Of a stretch of 32,357 nucleotides of DNA, positions 23,769 to 32,357 are shown piece after piece. Within the stretch, counting starts at the first letter, position 1. Every line of letters starts with the position of its first letter. Where the stretch lies: NCBI GenBank assembly GCA_030038125.1, contig JASHPL010000010.1, forward strand, positions 1-32,357, read 5' to 3'. Below the pieces are notes generated by a model that saw only the letters and a program-made list of their open reading frames with translations, made no database searches and was not told the DNA's origin. This stretch comes from Candidatus Sulfotelmatobacter sp. (lineage in GTDB: Bacteria; Acidobacteriota; Terriglobia; Terriglobales; Acidobacteriaceae). Both the position numbers and the translations under genes were made by a program.

Positions 23769-24926
23769 ATGGCAGACGTTCCGATTTCCGCTCAAGACGA
23801 CTCACCTGAGGCAAAGCGCTACAACCGCATTCGGCGCTGGCTGGGCATCTCCGATTTTGTAGTGGGTTTCGTGTTTCTCGTTGTTCTGCTGGTGACGGGG
23901 TGGTCGGGCTGGTTGCGCGACGTCTCCTATCGAATGGGGTTGCAGAATTATTCACTGTCGGTCTTCATGTATTTATTCCTGCTCCTCGTGATCAGTAAAG
24001 TCCTGGGGATAGGATTCGACATTTACGGATTTCGGCTTGAGCGCCGATACAAACTTTCCACCCAAAAGTTCCGATCCTGGCTGTGGGACGAATGCAAAGG
24101 TTTTCTGGTTGGATTGTTGATGGGAACGATCGTGGTGGAGTTGCTGTATTTCACCATCCGGCAGTGGCCGCAGAATTGGTGGCTGCTGGCGTGGGCGCTC
24201 TTTATGGTGCTGTTTGTGGTTCTGGCTCAGCTCGCTCCGGTCGTGCTGTTTCCCATCTTTTACAAATTTGAGCCATTGGACAACGAAGACCTGCGGCGGC
24301 GGTTGATTGTATTGAGCGAACGCGCAGGGACGCGCATTCGCGGCGTTTATCGCTGGAAACTTTCGGAAAAGAGCAAAAAGGCGAATGCCGCGCTCACCGG
24401 CTTGGGAGTGACGCGACGCATCATTCTGGCCGACACTTTGCTCGACAACTACACCGCCGATGAGATCGAAGCGGTCCTGGCACACGAATTGGGACACCAT
24501 GTCCATCGCCACATCTTTAAGAGCATTCTTGTGCAGGCCGCCATTACCTTGTTCGGATTCTGGGCTGCCAACTGGACCTTGCATTATGCCGTGGACCATC
24601 ACCTCTTCGACTTCGTACAGATTTCGGACTTTGCCGACCTTCCCTTGCTGGCGCTGGTCGTGACCGTGCTCTCGTTCGTGTTGATGCCCGCCCTGAATGC
24701 GTATTCGCGCTTCAATGAGCGCCAAGCAGATCGCTACGCGTTTGAGTCCATCGCCAGCATCGCGCCATTCATTTCTTCCATGAATAAATTGGCGGATCAG
24801 AATCTTGCCGAGCGCACTCCGGCGAAATGGGTGGAGTGGCTCTTCCACTCGCATCCTTCGATCTCTCGACGGTTGCAGGCCGCCGAGAATTGGGAGCAGG
24901 CGCAGGGTGCGCATCCACAAGTGTAA
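23769..24926 (+). CDS. M48 family membrane metallopeptidase (Ste24/CAAX protease type)
   Basis: A 385-residue zinc protease of the CAAX prenyl protease 1 group. It has an N-terminal M48 membrane region with helices near residues 30-45, 63-82, 112-130 and 138-165, then the zinc site HELGH (239-243), and the third ligand Glu317 in FNERQADRYAF. The C-terminal FHSHPSISRRL is typical. Bacterial members cleave small hydrophobic or misfolded membrane peptides; the substrate is unknown. A palindrome AAAGGA-GA-TCCTTT (23746-23759) carries the only GGAG near the start and lies 16 bases from the ATG. A short ICMT-like methyltransferase, the usual partner of Ste24 in eukaryotes, also occurs in this window but far away. 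Confidence 0.9.
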   Translation: MADVPISAQDDSPEAKRYNRIRRWLGISDFVVGFVFLVVLLVTGWSGWLRDVSYRMGLQNYSLSVFMYLFLLLVISKVLGIGFDIYGFRLERRYKLSTQKFRSWLWDECKGFLVGLLMGTIVVELLYFTIRQWPQNWWLLAWALFMVLFVVLAQLAPVVLFPIFYKFEPLDNEDLRRRLIVLSERAGTRIRGVYRWKLSEKSKKANAALTGLGVTRRIILADTLLDNYTADEIEAVLAHELGHHVHRHIFKSILVQAAITLFGFWAANWTLHYAVDHHLFDFVQISDFADLPLLALVVTVLSFVLMPALNAYSRFNERQADRYAFESIASIAPFISSMNKLADQNLAERTPAKWVEWLFHSHPSISRRLQAAENWEQAQGAHPQV

Positions 24927-25031
24927 GCAAGTAATTGTTAGCGCCACCGAAATCAGGATCGCCGGGCACACGAAATTATGCAAAGGCGGAATCATTGCTT
25001 TCCTTCGTGTTTCTTCATGTTAAGCTCTCGT

Positions 25032-25751
25032 TCACCGTTTCGTCAGAATCCGAATGACCCGCTGTAGATCTTCTTCCGTATCGACCCCCACGCTGTCGAA
25101 TGGAGTTTCGCCGACGTGGATCGAAATGCCGTTCTCCAAGAATCGCAATTGCTCCAGCCGTTCGCTTTTCTCCAGCCTGGATTCCGGTAAGCTTACGAAC
25201 CGATCCAAAGCTGCGCGGCGATAGGCATAGATTCCCAGATGTTTGAAATAACACGGTCGAATCCCATCGCGATCGTAAGGAATCGTAGCCCGCGAAAAAT
25301 AGAGCGCGCGGCCGGCGAGATCAGTTACAACTTTCACCGCGTTTGGATTCGCGATGTCCACGTCTGCAGCTGGAGTCATTAGAGTTCCTACCTGGACGGC
25401 CGGATCTTTCATGATCTCGATCAGGACCGTAAAGTGTTCCGGGCGAATCATCGGTTCGTCGCCTTGGACGTTGATATAGACATCGGCAGACTCGCGAGTG
25501 GCAACTTCGTGTACGCGTTCCGTACCGCTGCGGTGGTTGGGCGAGGTCATCAGCGCCTTCCAACCATGGTCTCGGCAAACGCTAAGAATTTCCTCGGAAT
25601 CGGTGGCAACAATTACGTCGGTCAGGAGCGGTGATGACCGCACGGTCCCGTAGACGACGCCAATGAGTGGCTTGCCTGCGAGTTCGCGCAGCATTTTGCG
25701 TCGCAGGCGCGTCGAAGCTAGACGGGCCGGAATGATTGCGATGGTTTTCAT
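25032..25751 (-). CDS. kdsB: 3-deoxy-manno-octulosonate cytidylyltransferase
   Basis: A 239-residue enzyme activating Kdo as CMP-Kdo for the LPS inner core. The N-terminal IAIIPARLASTRLRRKML is the nucleotide-binding start (RRK replaces the usual PGK). NHRSGTERVHEV, NVQGDEPMI, YFSRATIPYDRDG, KHLGIYAYRR and SVGVDTEEDLQRV follow. Start ATG 25749-25751 has GGGA upstream; a longer frame to 25796 lacks homology. It is divergent from pncB across about 100 bases. With lptE and lolD it shows that the organism makes LPS. Confidence 0.95.
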   Translation of the reverse strand: MKTIAIIPARLASTRLRRKMLRELAGKPLIGVVYGTVRSSPLLTDVIVATDSEEILSVCRDHGWKALMTSPNHRSGTERVHEVATRESADVYINVQGDEPMIRPEHFTVLIEIMKDPAVQVGTLMTPAADVDIANPNAVKVVTDLAGRALYFSRATIPYDRDGIRPCYFKHLGIYAYRRAALDRFVSLPESRLEKSERLEQLRFLENGISIHVGETPFDSVGVDTEEDLQRVIRILTKR

Positions 25752-25852
25752 AAATTCCCGGTTCTCATGCTGGCGGTATTTCGACCGCGCACACAAAAGG
25801 GAATCCCATTCCGCTTATACTCTAGACTATTCCTCGTAGCTAATCTGCACTG

Positions 25853-27238
25853 ATGATCATCGACCTCGCGGAGCGCGCGCACAACCATAACTGGGAACTG
25901 GACCCGGTGATCCGCTCGCTGCTTGACACTGATTTTTACAAGCTGCTGATGCTGCAATTTATCTGGAAGCACTTTCCCAAAACGCGGGTAGAGTTTTCGC
26001 TGCTGAACCGCCATTCAGCCATTCGTATCGCTGATATCGTGAATATCGAAGAATTCAAAGTGCAATTGCAGCACGTGCGCGGGCTGCGCTTCCGCAAGTC
26101 GGAATTGGTCTGGCTGGCGGGCAATACGTTTTATGGCCGGAGGGGAATTTTCGAGCCGGCATTTCTGGAGTGGCTGGAACAGGACTTTCGTTTGTCGGAT
26201 TATCAACTTCGCGTCATCGACGGCCAGATCCATCTCAGCTTCAACGGCAACTGGACCGAGACCACAATGTGGGAACTCTACGCGCTTGCCATCCTGGACG
26301 AACTGAAGACCCGAGCGCATCTCAAGACACTGAGCGAGTTCGGTCTGGACATTCTCTACGCACGAGCCAAGACCAAGCTTTGGAGCAAGATCGAGCGACT
26401 GCGCGGCGTTCCCGAACTTAGCTTGGCCGATTTCGGCACGCGGCGGCGCCACAGCTTTTTGTGGCAGGAATATGTAGTCGTGGCAATGGCAGGGAATCTG
26501 GGAAGCAACTTTATCGGAACTTCCAATGCGTTTTTGGCACATAAGCACGACCTGGAAGCGATCGGCACCAATGCCCACGAAATTCCCATGGTGATGGCAG
26601 CTTTGGCGTCGGATGATGAATCACTCAAAGCTTCGCAGTATTGCGTGCTGGAATTGTGGCAGCAGACTTACGAAGGAGCGCTGCGGGTCATGCTTCCTGA
26701 CACGTTTGGAACTACGCAGTTTCTCGCGGGAGCTCCCGAGTGGGTCGCGGATTGGACCGGTCAGCGGGTTGACAGCAAGGATCCGTTTGTCGCTGGCGAT
26801 GAATATATCAAGTGGCTGAAGGCCCGTGGGCGCAATCCACGGGAAAAGTTGCTGATCGCTTCGGATACAGTTGATGTTGATATCATTCTCGCGTTGCATG
26901 CCTATTTCACAGGCAACATCGCGCCCGGCATCAAGCCGTTTGCTTTTCGCAGCGCCGCAGATTTCCACGACCGCAAGAAGTGGACCGCAGAGCGCCGAAT
27001 CCGTCTCAGCGCCGGATGGGGCACACTCCTGACCAATGATTTTCGCGGATGCAATCCCAACGCTGATGACGGATTTGATCCCATCAGCTTGATCTGCAAG
27101 GTTTCCTCAGTCGAAGGGCGCCCTGCGGTGAAGCTTTCCGATAACTACTCCAAGGCTCTTGGTCTGCCTTCGGAAATCGAACGCTATCGGCGAGTCTTTG
27201 GCACGGCAGGGATCGCCAACGTCCCGTTGATCGCCTGA
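25853..27238 (+). CDS. pncB: Nicotinate phosphoribosyltransferase
   Basis: A 461-residue enzyme of NAD salvage that joins nicotinate and PRPP to nicotinate mononucleotide. Landmarks are LLDTDFYKLLMLQ (23-35), FGTRRRHSFLWQ near 194-205, the autophosphorylated histidine motif GTNAHE (His242), and SDTVDVDII plus GWGTLLTNDF in the PRPP/phosphate part. The length is longer than the minimal family. ATG at 25853. It is monocistronic, divergent from kdsB and convergent with glnS; the 160-base gap after it shows no obvious strong terminator. Confidence 0.93.
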   Translation: MIIDLAERAHNHNWELDPVIRSLLDTDFYKLLMLQFIWKHFPKTRVEFSLLNRHSAIRIADIVNIEEFKVQLQHVRGLRFRKSELVWLAGNTFYGRRGIFEPAFLEWLEQDFRLSDYQLRVIDGQIHLSFNGNWTETTMWELYALAILDELKTRAHLKTLSEFGLDILYARAKTKLWSKIERLRGVPELSLADFGTRRRHSFLWQEYVVVAMAGNLGSNFIGTSNAFLAHKHDLEAIGTNAHEIPMVMAALASDDESLKASQYCVLELWQQTYEGALRVMLPDTFGTTQFLAGAPEWVADWTGQRVDSKDPFVAGDEYIKWLKARGRNPREKLLIASDTVDVDIILALHAYFTGNIAPGIKPFAFRSAADFHDRKKWTAERRIRLSAGWGTLLTNDFRGCNPNADDGFDPISLICKVSSVEGRPAVKLSDNYSKALGLPSEIERYRRVFGTAGIANVPLIA

Positions 27239-27398
27239 ATCGTAGAACAGAACTAAATTGCAAGCTCCTGCTTTGGGAAGCAATAGGGCCTGCCAGCCTG
27301 GCGAAGAAACAGGGAAGAGCGTCATCAGGTTTGTAAATATATCTGTGTACATACAATATTCCTGCAGGAACGCTTTGCAAAATGGTTAACAAATGCAG

Positions 27399-29210
27399 CT
27401 AAGACGTTTTATTTGTGTTGGTTAGCTTTTCCTGTTTCTTTTCAACCTTCGCCCACGTATCCTTTAGCGCCACCGTGCGGTTGAATACCGGCGCGCCTGG
27501 TTTCGAATCCGGATCGGCACAAAAATATCCCAGACGCTCGAATTGATAGCGGCTACCTGCCGCCGCATTCGCCAGCGACGGTTCGAGTTTGGCGTGCGAA
27601 ATCGCTACCAGCGAACTGGGATTCAGATTTTTGGTGAAGTCATGGCCTTCGGGGACGTCAATGGGATCGGGGTTGGTGAACAAGTTCTCATAGATGCGGA
27701 CTTCCGCATTGATCGCGTGCCGGGCCGAGACCCAATGGATGGTTGACTTCACTTTCCGTCCATCAGGCGCGTTGCCGCCGCGTGTCGCCGGATCGTATGT
27801 GCAATGCACCTCGACGACCTCTCCCTTGTCGTTCTTGAGTACGTTTTTCGCGGTGATGAAGTATCCATAGCGCAAGCGCACTTCTTTTCCCGGTGACAGT
27901 CGAAAATATTTTGGCGGAGGTAATTCGCGAAAGTCATCCTGCTCGATGTAGAGTTCGCGCGAGAAGGGAACCTCGCGCGAGCCAGCTCTCTCGTCTTCGG
28001 GATTATTCTGCGCGACCATCTCCTCAACTTGATTCTCGGGATAATTGTCGATCACGACCTTCAGCGGACGCAGCACGGCCATAACGCGGGGCGCGCGCTT
28101 ATTCAGATCTTCACGCACGAAATGCTCGAGCATAGCCAGATCAACGATTCCATTGGTGCGCGACACTCCCACCGCCGCAACGAAATTGCGAATCGCTTCC
28201 GGGGTGTATCCTCGGCGGCGCAGCCCGCCGAGTGTGGGCATACGGGGATCGTCCCAGCCATTCACGCGGCCCTCTTCCACCAACCTGCGCAACAGCCGCT
28301 TGCTCATGATGGTGTAGGTCAGGCTGAGACGGTCGAACTCGATCTGCTGCGAAGGGAAGATTCCGAGCTGTTCGATGAACCAGTTGTAGAGTGGCTGATG
28401 GTCGGCGAATTCCAGCGAGCACATCGAATACGTGACCTTTTCGATCGAATCCGACTGGCCGTGTGCGAAGTCGTACATGGGATAGATGGGCCACTTATTG
28501 CCGGTGCGATGATGCTCGGCATGCAGGATGCGGTACATCACCGGATCGCGCATGTTGAGATTCGGCGAAGTCATGTCGATCTTCGCCCGCAGAACCCGCG
28601 AGCCGTCAGGAAATTCGCCGGCGCGCATGCGCTCAAATAAGTTCAGATTTTCTGCGACTGGGCGGTTGCGATACGGACTGGCCCTGCCCGGTTCAGTCAA
28701 GGTTCCACGATACTGGCGGATCTCTTCCGCCGACAAATCGTCGACGTATGCTTTGCCTTTGTTGATCAGCGTGATCGCCCACTCATAGAGCCGATCGAAG
28801 TAGTCCGAGGCGTAGTAAAGACCGTCCCAATGAAAGCCGAGCCATTTCACGTCTTCCATAATCGATTCGACGTATTCGACATCTTCTTTTTCAGGATTAG
28901 TGTCGTCGAAGCGCAGATTGGTCTTTCCGCCGAATTCTTCGGCGAGTCCGAAGTCAATGCAGATCGCCTTGGCATGGCCGATGTGGAGGTAGCCGTTGGG
29001 CTCAGGAGGGAAACGCATCTGCACACGGCCGTTGTACTTGTTGGTCTTGAGGTCGTCGACAATTCTGTCGCGGAGAAAATTCGAGGGACGGGACTCGGGA
29101 GCAGCACTCGCCCCCGTTTCCGCTTCAGCCGTTGAGGGAGTCATAGCTCTGATGTTACCGCAAAGAAGGTCCGAAATACGCTGATCCAGATGCTGAAGTT
29201 CGCCAACCAT
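27399..29210 (-). CDS. glnS: Glutaminyl-tRNA synthetase
   Basis: A 603-residue class Ic synthetase charging tRNA-Gln directly. The HIGH motif is in [14 protein letters not shown] (HIGH at 76-79), followed by [13 protein letters not shown]; the KMSKS counterpart is YTIMSKRLL. The two C-terminal anticodon-binding beta-barrels are present to the end. I choose ATG 29208-29210 because AAGGAG lies five bases upstream. Starts at 29237 or 29144 lack such a site, though the last begins nearer the conserved core. This adds a charged extension of about 45 residues before [12 protein letters not shown]. Direct glutaminylation means a GatCAB route is not required for Gln. Confidence 0.95.
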   Translation of the reverse strand: MVGELQHLDQRISDLLCGNIRAMTPSTAEAETGASAAPESRPSNFLRDRIVDDLKTNKYNGRVQMRFPPEPNGYLHIGHAKAICIDFGLAEEFGGKTNLRFDDTNPEKEDVEYVESIMEDVKWLGFHWDGLYYASDYFDRLYEWAITLINKGKAYVDDLSAEEIRQYRGTLTEPGRASPYRNRPVAENLNLFERMRAGEFPDGSRVLRAKIDMTSPNLNMRDPVMYRILHAEHHRTGNKWPIYPMYDFAHGQSDSIEKVTYSMCSLEFADHQPLYNWFIEQLGIFPSQQIEFDRLSLTYTIMSKRLLRRLVEEGRVNGWDDPRMPTLGGLRRRGYTPEAIRNFVAAVGVSRTNGIVDLAMLEHFVREDLNKRAPRVMAVLRPLKVVIDNYPENQVEEMVAQNNPEDERAGSREVPFSRELYIEQDDFRELPPPKYFRLSPGKEVRLRYGYFITAKNVLKNDKGEVVEVHCTYDPATRGGNAPDGRKVKSTIHWVSARHAINAEVRIYENLFTNPDPIDVPEGHDFTKNLNPSSLVAISHAKLEPSLANAAAGSRYQFERLGYFCADPDSKPGAPVFNRTVALKDTWAKVEKKQEKLTNTNKTS

Positions 29211-29355
29211 CGGTGCTCCTTCGCCATTACGGAACATTAAGAATCGATTTGTCGTGGGCGGACGCGCTGGTTTACCCAGAAGCCCGCGGCTTGGTTCTCT
29301 TAGACTCGCGCTACTAGCTCTTCGGACTAGAGCGTCCGGGGCCCCACAACTCTTG

Positions 29356-30894
29356 CTAAACTCCCGCTGAGACGACCTGCCCCGTTGACGTGCTCAGTGA
29401 TTTTGTTTGGGCGAGTCGCCGCCGGTAACGCACGTGACGCCAGCGCGTCAGTTCCACCAAGGGCCTCCAGACGGGATTGACAAGGTCGTGTTTGATCAGG
29501 ACGTGCCAGAAGCGATTCGAGCGCTTGTAGAGATACGACATTGCCAGATAAATCGGCACGGCTTGCCACTGCTCGGGACGACGGCGCCATATCGAGGCAT
29601 GCGAGAACAGCCGCTGATAAATCCACGCATAGCCTCGTTCGAGTTCTTCCGGCATCATGTGTTTCGGACGAAAGACAGCGTGGCTTGTGTCGTAAAGCGT
29701 CCAGTCACGATGCAGGATACGACCTTGCGCTTCCATCTGGCGGAAGAGTGGCGTGGCAGGATAGGGCGTGAGAATGTGGAAAGTTGCGCATTCCAGGCGA
29801 TTTTCCTCGACCCATTCTACTGTACGTCCAAATACGTCCTTACGGTCGTGGTCGAATCCCAGCACAAACGAACCGTTTACCTGGATGCCGTAGTCGTGCA
29901 GAATGCGTACGCGGCTGGCATAGTCCGCTGTCTTCGGCGTTTTCTTATTGGAGTCGGCGAGATTTTGGTCAGAGAGCGACTCAAAGCCGATGAAGACTCC
30001 GGTGCACCCGGCGAGGGCCATGTTGCGGACAAGCGCGGGATCGTCGGTGACATCGATGGTGACCGCGGCGCTCCAGATTTTGTTCAGCGGGCGGAGTGCG
30101 GTGCAGAGAGCATGCAGGTAGTCGCGGCGGGACCCGAGATTATTGTCGATGAAGACAGCATAGGGTTGGCCGTCGGCTTCGAATTCGTCGACGACTTGTT
30201 GGGGATCGCGCATGCGATAGGGCATGCGCAGGCCATCCGTCGCGAGATAGCAGAAGCCGCAACGATTGTGGCATCCACGAGTCGCAATCAGGCTGGTGGT
30301 GGTGAGGAAACTACGGCGCGGAAGAAGCGTACGGCGCGGCGAGGGATCGTCGCGGTAATCGTTCTCATAAGTCGCGACATAGCGCGGCCTGAGATGGCCG
30401 GCTTCCAGGTCGCGCAGAATGCGCGGCCAGAGTTGCACACCATCGCCGAGCGCAAGCGTGTCAGCATGGGGCGCGCACTCATCCGGACAAGACAGGACAT
30501 GCAGCCCCCCCAGAATGACTTTTGACCCGCGAGCGCGATACCACTCGGCAAGTTCGAAGGCGCGTTTTGCAAAGGTCAGATGCACCGTGATGCCAACAAC
30601 CTGCGGCAGAGGACGAAACGGTGGGCGTCCCTGAAGAAGATTTTCGTCCCAGTACTCGACCCGCCACCACGCGGGAGTGGTCGCGGCGAGACTGGTGAGG
30701 GCGAGGGTCGGTGTGAGCACATGCTTGCCAAAGCTGGCATTGGCGTCCTTGGGATAGAACGGGTTGATCAAGAGCGCATAGCCTGATTCGATCGACCCGA
30801 GAGGCTCGTTTTTCAGTGCGGGAGCATCGAGCATTTCGGGAGGGATCCAACGCCGGCGGAGGGGACGAGAGAATGGCTCATTGCGATCGATCAT
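29356..30894 (-). CDS. B12-binding-type radical SAM protein
   Basis: A 512-residue class B-like radical SAM enzyme. Residues about 38-170 form a B12-binding-like Rossmann domain ([40 protein letters not shown]) without the DxHxxG base-off motif, which is common in this group. The radical SAM core has the 4Fe-4S motif C208-HNR-C212-GF-C215, then [26 protein letters not shown] and [10 protein letters not shown]. The C-terminal part ([19 protein letters not shown]) resembles the DUF4070-type tail of relatives such as the hopanoid methylases. Substrate unknown; methylation of an unactivated carbon is plausible. It has its own AT-rich promoter overlapped by a palindrome. Confidence 0.85.
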   Translation of the reverse strand: MIDRNEPFSRPLRRRWIPPEMLDAPALKNEPLGSIESGYALLINPFYPKDANASFGKHVLTPTLALTSLAATTPAWWRVEYWDENLLQGRPPFRPLPQVVGITVHLTFAKRAFELAEWYRARGSKVILGGLHVLSCPDECAPHADTLALGDGVQLWPRILRDLEAGHLRPRYVATYENDYRDDPSPRRTLLPRRSFLTTTSLIATRGCHNRCGFCYLATDGLRMPYRMRDPQQVVDEFEADGQPYAVFIDNNLGSRRDYLHALCTALRPLNKIWSAAVTIDVTDDPALVRNMALAGCTGVFIGFESLSDQNLADSNKKTPKTADYASRVRILHDYGIQVNGSFVLGFDHDRKDVFGRTVEWVEENRLECATFHILTPYPATPLFRQMEAQGRILHRDWTLYDTSHAVFRPKHMMPEELERGYAWIYQRLFSHASIWRRRPEQWQAVPIYLAMSYLYKRSNRFWHVLIKHDLVNPVWRPLVELTRWRHVRYRRRLAQTKSLSTSTGQVVSAGV

Positions 30895-30898
30895 GAAT

Positions 30899-30919
30899 GT
30901 ACTTTATACTACAAAGTAC
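30899..30919. promoter_or_regulatory. 21-bp palindromic operator candidate
   Basis: GTACTTT (30899-30905) and AAAGTAC (30913-30919) are perfect inverted arms around a 7-base centre, ATACTAC. The palindrome covers the -10 box and part of the spacer of the radical SAM promoter, the expected place for a repressor. A third TACTTT box lies at 30940-30945, just upstream of the -35. PadR- or BlaI-type regulators are candidates only by general site shape. Confidence 0.55.
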
Positions 30920-30932
30920 TTCATATTATCAA
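30903..30932 (-). promoter_or_regulatory. Promoter of the radical SAM gene
   Basis: On the minus strand TTGATA (30927-30932), an 18-base spacer and TATAAA (30903-30908) each match the sigma-70 consensus at five of six positions. Transcription would start within a few bases of the ATG (30892-30894), and no Shine-Dalgarno precedes that ATG, so the mRNA is probably leaderless. Confidence 0.6.
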
Positions 30933-31111
30933 CAAATAATACTTTGGCTTTTGGGCTACGAATCTAAAGAAATCGCCAGGTCGGAACAGGTTCTTGCTGT
31001 TTGGGAGCTGCCCTCAGGCACATCTTGTCAGGCTTCCAGCGACAGGCAGCAGAATTTCGAGAATCACCAGCATCGGAATCTCTGAAACCAGTAAACTGGA
31101 GGGTGCAGGTT

Positions 31112-31405
31112 ATGGCTTTCCGGTCTCAGTCCCCTCACTGGTATGGCGTCCTCGTTCGTATTTTGCTCCTGACCCTGCTGGGAACTCTGATCTGTTTCTG
31201 TGTGACATTGCTGCTGGCGATTGCTGGCACGGTCGCTAGCGCTGCCGCACGCGGCATTCATCCGGATATGCGGATCGCCTACCGTCATATCGCCGTTCCA
31301 TTAGCTCTCCTGGAGGCTGGCGTCATTCTCATTTTTGCCTCCATCCTTGAAATTCGCCATTATCGCCACACCAAAGCGCTGTCAGGAATCGAGAGGATCA
31401 GCTGA
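31112..31405 (+). CDS. Small two-helix membrane protein, function unknown
   Basis: A 97-residue protein with two clear membrane segments (VLVRILLLTLLGTLICFC and following, residues 10-38; IAVPLALLEAGVILIFASIL, about 62-81), a basic linker between them (MRIAYRH) and a basic tail (RHYRHTK). The ATG at 31112 is preceded by GGAGGG at nine bases; the frame opens earlier but the upstream part reads as non-membrane, unconserved sequence. The stop lies two bases before the GTG of the amidotransferase gene, so the two are an operon. I do not recognise the family. Confidence 0.6.
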   Translation: MAFRSQSPHWYGVLVRILLLTLLGTLICFCVTLLLAIAGTVASAAARGIHPDMRIAYRHIAVPLALLEAGVILIFASILEIRHYRHTKALSGIERIS

Positions 31406-31407
31406 AC

Positions 31408-32199
31408 GTGATCGTCCGCAAGGCCCGCCAGCCGCGCATCATGATCCCCATGCCACATGGGTCTGATCCGAAGTACGCCGAACGCGCGCTTCGGCAATAT
31501 GAGCATGCCGTCGCGCTGGCCGGGGGAGAGCCAGTTCGCATTGCGCTGGATCAGTCCCCAGCACAGATTAAGAACCAGATGGAATGCTGCGATGGCGTCC
31601 TTCTGCCGGGAAGCAAGGCTGATATCGATCCAGCCCGCTTCCACGCTCCGCGCTCAGCGTGCACGGCGGCGGCCGATCCGGCACGCGATGCAGTCGACAA
31701 CCTTTTGCTCGAACACGCATATCGTTTCCGCAAGCCCGTGCTGGGAATCTGCTACGGCCTGCAAAGCCTGAACGTTTATCGTTCGGGAGGGTTGATTCAA
31801 CACATTCCAGATTTTCTGCCGCCAGAGACGCGCACCAAGGTGAACCACGAAGCCGGAGGCAAAGTGGCGGTCGCGCATAGGGTTGGAATCGAGTCGGATT
31901 CGAGGCTGGCAGGAATCGTCGGCCAGGTGGCCCATGTCAAATCTGGAGACAATGGCCGGCTCGATCTGCCCGTCAATTCCTCTCATCATCAGTCCGCGGA
32001 TAGAATCGGCGAGGGCCTCAGGATTGTGGCCCGATGCCCGGATGACGGCATCATCGAAGCGATCGAGGGCACCGCGCCGGACCACTTTGTGCTAGCCGTG
32101 CAGTGGCACCCCGAACGATCAGTTGACGCGGACGAGGCTTCCCGCATGATTTTTCAGGTGCTGATTGAGGCGGCCCGCGACCATACAGGCTCGGTATAG
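31408..32199 (+). CDS. Gamma-glutamyl-gamma-aminobutyrate hydrolase-like class I amidotransferase (peptidase C26)
   Basis: A 263-residue PuuD-type hydrolase. Features are the LLPGSKADIDPARF segment (66-78), the nucleophile elbow KPVLGICYGLQSLNV (Cys115), NSSHHQSADRIGEGL near 190-204, and the catalytic AVQWHPE (His234, Glu236). PuuD-like enzymes cleave gamma-glutamyl amides; no other putrescine-degradation gene is nearby, so the actual substrate is open. The usual start region (GIxxxxxxxG) is slightly altered (IMIPMPHGSDP). GTG start at 31408, with GAGAGGA upstream inside the end of the membrane-protein gene. Confidence 0.85.
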   Translation: MIVRKARQPRIMIPMPHGSDPKYAERALRQYEHAVALAGGEPVRIALDQSPAQIKNQMECCDGVLLPGSKADIDPARFHAPRSACTAAADPARDAVDNLLLEHAYRFRKPVLGICYGLQSLNVYRSGGLIQHIPDFLPPETRTKVNHEAGGKVAVAHRVGIESDSRLAGIVGQVAHVKSGDNGRLDLPVNSSHHQSADRIGEGLRIVARCPDDGIIEAIEGTAPDHFVLAVQWHPERSVDADEASRMIFQVLIEAARDHTGSV

Positions 32200-32289
32200 G
32201 TTAGAACTGCCCTCTCGGCCACCCGCAGGTTGCTAACGAACAGCTGCCCTGATCATCTATAGTTGTATCCCTGGTGCAAGGGGGCGCAC

Positions 32290-32357
32290 ATGTTGCTCGC
32301 CAGATGCGCAACGATCGCTGTTCTCCTCTCCACAACGCTGCTCGCCTCGGGACAGGA
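32290..32357 (+). CDS. Start of a secreted protein (cut by window edge)
   Basis: The ATG at 32290 follows AAGGGGG at five bases. The 22 visible codons read MLLARCATIAVLLSTTLLAS then GQ: a charged residue, a hydrophobic core and a likely signal-peptidase site, so an exported protein. Nothing can be said about the mature part. Confidence 0.6.
   Translation, partial: MLLARCATIAVLLSTTLLASGQ

Noticed and set aside
27239-27398. Terminator between pncB and glnS
   Set aside because: TTCCTGCAGGAA and GCC/GGC pairs are present, but none makes a stable stem with a T-run on either strand.

Overview
The window is a chromosomal segment of a diderm (LPS-bearing) bacterium with moderately high GC. I infer Acidobacteriota, probably a Koribacter/Terriglobus-like lineage. 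The reasons are the outer-membrane genes (lptE, lolD, kdsB, a BBP2-type porin) beside clpC, a methylmalonyl-CoA epimerase/MeaB pair and a stand-alone CTP-synthase-like amidotransferase, together with intergenic spaces filled with short degenerate repeats. The lineage is inference; a 16S or marker-gene search would settle it. There are no tRNA or rRNA genes, no CRISPR array, no transposase and no phage or defence genes. Most of the segment is housekeeping DNA.

Layout. At 1-617 (minus) is a partial glutamine amidotransferase. At 873-2393 (plus) is an outer-membrane porin, followed by a hairpin repeat, a tiny zinc-binding protein (minus) and an amidase (plus). From 9526 down to 4426 (minus) runs a compact envelope operon: psd, pssA, an aspartate-semialdehyde-dehydrogenase-like protein without the catalytic cysteine, lptE, holA and an ICMT-like methyltransferase. 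The first four genes overlap by stop/start codons. From 16636 down to 9670 (minus) lie lolD, clpC, meaB, mce, tsaB, rimI and a DUF465 gene, closed by a clear terminator. From 16884 to 24926 (plus) lie recA, coaD, an aspartate aminotransferase (then a terminator), manA, manC, a phosphomannomutase/phosphoglucomutase and an M48 metalloprotease. Then come kdsB (minus), pncB (plus), glnS (minus), a B12-type radical SAM gene (minus) with its own palindromic promoter, a small membrane protein plus a class I amidotransferase (plus), and the start of a secreted protein at the right edge.

How the genes fit together. Psd and PssA make phosphatidylethanolamine. LptE, LolD and KdsB serve LPS and lipoprotein assembly. 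ManA, ManC and PMM/PGM form a complete fructose-6-P to GDP-mannose route for glycans. MeaB and the epimerase belong to B12-dependent methylmalonyl-CoA metabolism, and a separate radical SAM gene with a B12-binding-type N-terminus lies at the other end of the window. TsaB/RimI act in tRNA t6A formation and protein acetylation.

The least ordinary signals are non-coding. One is a four-copy hairpin family (GGGG-C-GGACG / CGTCC-N-CCCC). Another is a set of intergenic clusters built from one short word and its reverse complement, with a different word at each locus. A third is a well-formed promoter with an overlapping 21-bp palindrome in front of the radical SAM gene, giving a nearly leaderless mRNA. 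Among proteins, the cysteine-less Asd paralogue inside the phospholipid/LPS operon is the best lead. I did not find a clear new multi-gene system.
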